64,000 bases of DNA from Rhizophagus clarus (Eukaryota > Glomeromycota > Glomeromycetes > Glomerales > Glomeraceae). Numbering within the stretch: the stretch's first letter is position 1; the number at the start of each line of letters is the position of its first letter. A program made the translations under genes and the position numbers. The stretch is from positions 868,001 to 932,000 of the forward strand of contig BLAL01000208.1 in the NCBI GenBank assembly GCA_015698045.1, given 5' to 3'. The notes under the pieces were generated by a model that saw nothing but the letters and a program-made list of their open reading frames with translations, ran no database searches and had not been told where the DNA came from. Shown here piece by piece: positions 58,601 to 64,000 of the stretch.

Positions 58601-59265
58601 AGGTATGTTGGTAATTGTCTACAAAAAAAGTTTTCAAGTTTATCATTAAACAAAATATTATTGTTTCATATAATATTGGACGCGTTTTTTAAAATAAAAA
58701 GGAAAATTACAATAAAATTTATATTATTTTTTACTTAAAATTTTTGATCGGTTCCTTCTTTTTTTGATCGGTTGTTACTTTATTACATATTAAAAATATT
58801 TTAATTCGGGGGAGTTGTTAAATTTAGAGAAGATATTTGGGAATCAATTGTGTTTCTAAGCCACTAAAAACACATGATTTATGTAACACATAACAAAATG
58901 TGGACCTGTGATCAGGCCCAATTTTTCCAATCCGCCGATATGATTAGTTAATTTAATAAAAAAAATGATTCGCAACTTTATTTTTTGACACTTTAAATAA
59001 AAAATGTTGTGAAACGTTTTTATAAATGATTTGATTTGGTAAAAAAAATACCAAAATAGTTTCGCAATATTTTTTTTACTAAAAATGGTTTTTAATATTG
59101 GTAAATCAGTTCAATTTTCAGTAATTATCGATTAGTTTCAATAATCATCAATACCAATACTGGTCAATTTCAGTAATCATCAATACTGATACTGATCAAT
59201 TCAGTTTGGTATCAGTTTTTGCAAAAACTGAACTGAACTGACCCGATCAGAGCCTTAGACTTACT

Positions 59266-59420
59266 AATATGGCTGATAATTTTTTTTTCAATTTATTCTA
59301 AATTGAAAAAAAATAAAAAATTAAAGTCAGTTTAAAAACTGCTATTAAAAAACAAGAAAACTTTTGGACTCATTTCAGACTGGTAAATTAAAAATAAAAA
59401 AAAATATATATATATACATA
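59266..59420. other. Short AT-rich spacer
   Basis: Poly-A and poly-T rich sequence with a (TA)n run at 59405-59416, where the following element inserted. No gene. Confidence 0.4.
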
Positions 59421-59982
59421 CAGTGGACAAAAAAGTCTTCAGAAAAACATTTCCATTTATTGTGCAATGAATAAATATTTGTAACATATGCAAATTTGCA
59501 GATATATCTTCTGCGATGTGAAAAATTAGATATCAAAAGTATATTAGCAATAGACTACATGCTATCTATCTATTAAAATATAAGTCACCCAAAAAATCAT
59601 CAGAAAAAAATGAGTTAGCTAATTTTGACTAATTGAGCAACTTTAAAAAGCGATTTCATGGTAAATATTCAGCCAAATTTGATAATTTTTTTTTTGTTTT
59701 GTTTGTTAAATCATAAAGCGTAATTGTTAAAATTTTATGAAACATTAATAATAAAATTAAAGTTAAATTTAAAAAACTTAAAAAATCATGAAATTTTCAA
59801 TTAATGTAATTTAAAGACACTATAACACAAATTTTTATTAAGAAATCACACATTGTGTATTAAGACAAAAATATTTTTCAAACCTATTTCTATATAAAAC
59901 ATATATTTTTAATGAGTTATAAGTCAATTATCGGCTAGATATTGACTGAAAAAATTATTCTGAAGACTTTTTTCGTCTACTG
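59421..59982. mobile_element. 562-bp Tc1/mariner-type MITE
   Basis: The ends CAGTGGACAAAAAAGTCTTC and complement of CAGTAGACGAAAAAAGTCTT have the classic Tc1/mariner start CAGT and the GTCTTC motif. The left flank is TA, and the right flank CA looks like a mutated TA duplication. The inside has no transposase, so this is a non-autonomous copy. Confidence 0.75.
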
Positions 59983-61880
59983 CATCAGGGAATTTCTGCG
60001 GTTGATGCACATCTGATAAATATTAATATCCAATGTACATCATTTTTTTGGTAATATCAGTAATGATAAAATGTTGATGTATATTATTTGAAATTTTTAT
60101 CATTAGATGAACAGTATTTAATAATGTTCATCACTTTAAATTTAATATTTATCATGTAAATTCAATATACATCATGGTGTTAAGAAAAAAAAAACTTTGT
60201 TTTTTTTTCTAATTTTTTTTATTAGTATATTTGTTAAGTTGCTCCTGAATGTAAAATATTTGATAAAATTAACAGGTCTGTTGCAGTCATTATAGCTCTT
60301 AAACGTTTTTTACCTTGTAGTGTGTTGTGTAGTTTTGACGTTGCTTGTGATATTTAATAACAATCATAAAAAAAAATAATAATCTATTTATTTATTTATT
60401 TAATGTTAAAGATCAAAACGTACAACACCATTAAAGTAAACCACTAATAAAAGTAATCCAACTATCTATAGTAATGTAATGGCACCATTGAGGTAATGCT
60501 GCCTGACTTAGGACAAAAAAAAAGTAAAATCAGAAAAGGGGAGAACGAAAAAATAAAGGGGAAAAAGGGAAAAAAAAAGAACTTATCGAGTGAGCTTCTG
60601 ACATAATTTCTGAAGCAGTAAAAAGATAACATCCGATTGTTGGACATTGATAGGACGTGACTTGTTGATATGGTTTTCTTTAGGTGTCATCATCTTTCGA
60701 ACAAAATAGTTCAGTTGCGTTTGCATTTGTATGTTACATGTTCTTTTTGATTTACAATTTTAAGGGTTGCAGATTTTTTATTTGATTTGTGCTTTTTAGA
60801 GATGTGTTTTGATGGGTGGGGTGTAAATTTATTTATTTATTTATTTATTTATTAATGTTGTAACTAGAGGTCGTATTACATGAAAAAGCAAAATCAACCT
60901 AAAATTACAAATACAATGCTAGCCTATGAATACAAAATCTCCACTTAAGCAATTCCCATCCAAAATACTTTTTAAACCATAAGGACTAGGCCATCCAGTC
61001 ATACATAATCATAGAAACACCTAAAATCCAAAAGGTAAAAATCAAAAAGAAAAAAAAAGAAGAAAAATCTATATTGTAATCTATCCTAACAGGGTCATAT
61101 GAATCAAACCACCCGCCAGAATGTAAGAAATTTGAACTGAGTTAATAAATCATTTAGCGATGATTGAGATTAAGTTTGTGATCATACAATTATATGATCA
61201 GAGAATGATCATGAATAGGATGAATGTGAGGAACTTGTCCGTTATTGAAGGATGTCTCTGGCATCGAAAAACTGTGAAAAGGTCTTGCGTAGGTAAGGTA
61301 GAACATGATAAAGTTGTAGAGAAACTAGGTCTAGGAGTGGGTGAAATTTTGTTGTAGCAGTGCACACGCTTTTTCTTTCTGGTGATGCCTAAAGAGTTTA
61401 AATCAGCGATGTATAATTTCCAAAAGTGTTTAGTAGTGAGGACCAAACTATAGGTCTTTTGGATTTGATAAAAATTGATATGAGTGATATAAGCTCTTCA
61501 GAAATACATTGATGAAATAGAAGGTAAATTGAATGAAAATATCCTTAACGGGATAGAATAATGTTGAACGGGAGAGATACAAATTGATATTAACAGATGA
61601 ATCAGTATCAAGATGAAAAGTTCGTGAACTAAGAGTTTAAATTAACGAATTTGATCATTAAGATCGGTAAGAGAGAAAGGATAAAATCCAAGATGTATAT
61701 TGTTATGAACATATGTTTGACAATGTGAACAATGGTAAGAAGTATAAGGGAAATATAGAAGGGGGTATCTGCGATTAAGATATCATGGGGCGTAAATAAA
61801 CTACAATTAGACAAGTTAATTGATTACCATGTGTATTATGTAATATAATATTATTAATGGTTACCGTAGAATTTTTAAAC
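59983..61880. other. Gene-free region with simple repeats
   Basis: I see no gene. GTACATCA and TGATGTAT words recur at 59990-60180. (TTTA)n runs at 60386-60402 and 60823-60853 are each followed by AATGTT, which could be antisense tails of retroposed copies. Sequence between 61140 and 61830 has short open frames on both strands without coding character. Confidence 0.4.
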
Positions 61881-63536
61881 TTAATTGTCCATTTACCCCT
61901 TTCTTTCGTTCTTTTCCTTTACTTCCACTTTTCCTTTCATACTCTTTCATTTTTCCTCTCTTTTTTTATTCTTTTTTATAGGTTTTATCTTCACTTCAGC
62001 TTTTCGGACACTTGAGAATTTCAGTTCTTTCTAGGCAGCTAAAAAATGCATGGGATTTTGGTAAGTTTTTAAAGAATTTTATTAAAAAATTTGTTTAGTT
62101 TTTTTAACAAACTTTGAAGATTTAATTTTCCTTTTTTTTATTTTAACTTTAGGTTAACGTGTTCTTTAAACGGTTGATACAGTACTTCAAATACGAGAAA
62201 TTTCTTGATTTTTATTTAAACTCTAATTTTTGTGACGCGTGGACTTTTGGTAATTCTTATTTATTTATATTCTTTTTTTTTTAACTTTAACGAATGGTTT
62301 TAATAAAAGTTCATTTTTTTTGTAGATGGCTTGGTGCTTCTAATATTTGGATGCGTAGGAATTGCGAAATGGTAAGTCTTGTAACTTTGCAAAACTTTAA
62401 TTTTTTATTTAATTTTTTTTTAATTAGAAATGTTTATTAACATACCTTCTTTTTTTATAGATTCGGGTTCAAAATACTGGAAATCTGGAACATCAAAATG
62501 GTAGGTTTCATAACAGATGTTGCAAAACTTTATCTTTTTTTTTAATTTTTAATTGGAAACGTTTACTGACATTCTTATTCCTTTTTTGTAGATCTTTGTC
62601 TTTGGATATACGGAAAAGTGAAATAGTAAGTTTTGCAATGGACATTGCAAAACTTGATTTTTTTTAATTAGAAACATTAACTAACATTTCTATGTTATTT
62701 TTGTAATTTCGGTGTCAGGAGATTCTAAAGATAATGGCTTTTTGGATTTCTTTGGATGTACGAGTCTCTTTGACTTTTTGACTCAGGATTTTGGTAAGAC
62801 ATTAATTTTTTTTTATTTTTAACGAATTTAAAATTAAATATTTTATTTTAAAAAAAAAAGAAATAAATTTTCTTAACTAAACAGAATTTTCTTTTGTAGA
62901 CGGTCAGTCCTTTGGGTATTTGGTCGCGTGAAGAATTCAGTTAGTGAATTTTTTATTTTTTGTAAATAACTCTTCAACGAATCTCTAACATTTCATGGTT
63001 TTCAGGTTTTGGATATTAGGACGTGTAGAATTATGGGATATCTCAACAATTAGACAGCTGAAATCCAGACTACATTTTACTTTGTAAATTTCAGCTCTAA
63101 CTCGCATAAGTTTTTTTGAACATATTTAAAAAATTTGTTTATTTTTAAGTTTTAATGTTTTTTTTTTAATTTTATAAGACTTACGACTTGGGATGAGTTT
63201 CAAAAAAAAAAACTTTGAAAATAGGGTTAAACCCGAATCTTAGGCATTTTTTTTTATTTTCTAGGATTCGGTTGTTTTAGGTAAAATTTTTTTTTAAAAA
63301 TAGAAGATAACATTTCTTTACATTTTTGCAGTATTCAGATGACGTGCCTAGAATTAACAATAAAATCACATGATGCAATACAGCAATTACTAATTCAAGA
63401 TGGATATATGAATGTCAGGTATTGGCAGGTCTTAAGTAATCAAGACAGAAGTGGTGTTTCTTTTAACGAGTTATCAAATAATTTTACAAAAATATTTTTA
63501 TTTAATATAATATTTTTCGTTTCTAGAGTAGTATAG
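61880..63536 (+). other. Second array of exon-like modules, possibly a multi-exon transcript
   Basis: A pyrimidine-rich leader (61890-61980) is followed by modules ending in splice donors. Examples are 62326-62371 (ends AAATG/GTAAGT), 62461-62500 (AAATG/GTAGGT), 62592-62625 (AAATA/GTAAGT), one ending at 62793 (GATTTTG/GTAAGA), and one beginning at 62900 after TTTTGTAG. Spacers contain GAAACATTAACTAACATT-like branch-site sequence and poly-T before TAG. Modules share TTTGGATRT and GGACGYGTGGAAT words. A last exon-like piece (63331-63536) gives 65 residues starting MTCLELTIKSHDAIQQLL with no known domain. Coding status is unclear. Confidence 0.45.
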
Positions 63537-63636
63537 TAAACTTTAAAAATGTTATGTATTTCATAATGCAAATAATAAAAAATTATTATTATCAATTTAT
63601 CAATATACAAAATATTATAATAAAATGGGATAACAT

Positions 63637-64000
63637 CGGGAAATTTTTTTAGGGAATATATATCAATGGATAGGTCACATGATATATATCGATAATAATC
63701 AGACTCGTCGAGTAGTATCGATACGGAAAAGATGATTACTTATCGGAATTAAGCCTAAACGATAAAAGTCGAGAAAATTTCATACGATAAAAATCAAGAA
63801 AATTCAAACGATAAATATTGAAAATATTCATTGCGATTACTAATGTAAATTTATTTATTTATTTATAATAATAAAATTCATAATAAAATTCATAATGATA
63901 ATAATTATAATTAATTATAAAATATTAGTATGCCACCTTAAAATAAAACATCACTTTCCAACCTATGAATAATTGCTAATCATCATAAAACAAGTCATCA
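63637..64000. mobile_element. Third Plavaka-like copy, cut by the window edge
   Basis: It starts CGGGAAATTTTTTTAGGG and matches, in reverse complement, 44640-45161 nearly base for base. The match includes the 3' end of the second gene: the complement of the tail LHDDLFYDD plus TAG lies near the right edge. It lacks the second subterminal repeat unit that the other two copies have. The rest lies beyond the window. Confidence 0.85.

Larger units (their letters stand above)
55233..58937. mobile_element. 3.7-kb transposon encoding a RAG1-like transposase
   Basis: Inverted ends CGGCGGATTGGAAAA (perfect for 15 bp, 19 bp if ATAT is included) are flanked by ATAT (55229-55232, 58938-58941), a possible 4-bp duplication. 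Because ATAT is palindromic, the exact cut is ambiguous. The element interrupts the third arm of the large foldback element. It carries two convergent genes, 55444-57701 (plus) and 57831-58600 (minus). A CCCCC/GGGGG hairpin (55250-55268) lies 17 bp inside the left end. Confidence 0.8.
52017..59257. mobile_element. Large foldback element with perfect 8-bp duplication, host of two nested elements
   Basis: The outer ends TAAGGCTCCGATCAG and complement of TAAGGCTCTGATCGG are flanked by GACTTACT at 52009-52016 and 59258-59265. The element's own DNA is 52017-52925, 54402-55232 and 58942-59257. It consists of CAGTTTCAGT-type subterminal sequence and a long series of about 100-bp units around AAAAAATGTTGCGAAACATT-like imperfect palindromes. 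It has no gene of its own. The 942-bp element at 25658-26599 is a smaller member. Two other transposons have inserted into it. Confidence 0.85.

Overview
This window looks like nuclear DNA of a filamentous fungus, most likely an arbuscular mycorrhizal fungus (Glomeromycotina, Rhizophagus-like). The reasons are the very AT-rich sequence, short introns with GTAAGT/CTAAC/TAG signals, small secreted proteins, a vacuolar-type endopolyphosphatase, and a dense load of transposons of kinds I associate with that group. The assignment is inference from style and remembered families, not a search.

The window has two parts. Positions 1-19000 are a sparse host-gene region. From left to right they hold the 3' end of a Ser-rich protein, a Ser/Thr-rich GPI-anchor-type protein (minus strand), a hypothetical 159-aa protein (minus strand), a 90-aa secreted protein with a KR cleavage site, a secreted zincin-like protein that has lost the first His of its HExxH motif, endopolyphosphatase (PPN1), a secreted Gly/Pro-rich repeat protein with an 8-codon exon, and an F-box-like protein. 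All but two of these genes carry one or two short introns that restore reading frame when removed.

From about 19900 to the end the window is nested mobile DNA. In order: a 0.8-kb unit repeated three times and interrupted by a 1.7-kb element (9-bp target duplication) and a 424-bp foldback element (8-bp duplication); a broken Mutator/FAR1-like transposase gene with two inserts; a Ty3/Gypsy element whose pol begins with a Nudix hydrolase domain, split by a 4.1-kb DNA transposon and cut off by a 6.9-kb Plavaka-like (CACTA-related) transposon of the same family; a 4.2-kb element with CACTG-type ends and a decayed gene with a homeodomain-like tail; and a 7.2-kb foldback element (perfect 8-bp duplication) that has received a 1.5-kb relative and a 3.7-kb transposon. 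The 3.7-kb transposon encodes an uninterrupted 737-aa protein whose acidic and zinc-binding residues match the layout of the RAG1/Transib transposase core. A third copy of the Plavaka-like family runs off the right edge.

Three observations stand out. First, the RAG1-like transposase sits in a small TIR element with a second, convergent gene. Second, arrays of about 35-50-nt exon-like modules, each with a 5' splice site, a branch-site-like CTAAC and a pyrimidine-rich TAG, occur inside or beside several different mobile elements and share a consensus. Third, the Gypsy element carries a Nudix domain between nucleocapsid and protease. Premature stops in the DNA-transposon genes are mostly TGA, as expected from CGA to TGA change at methylated CpG.
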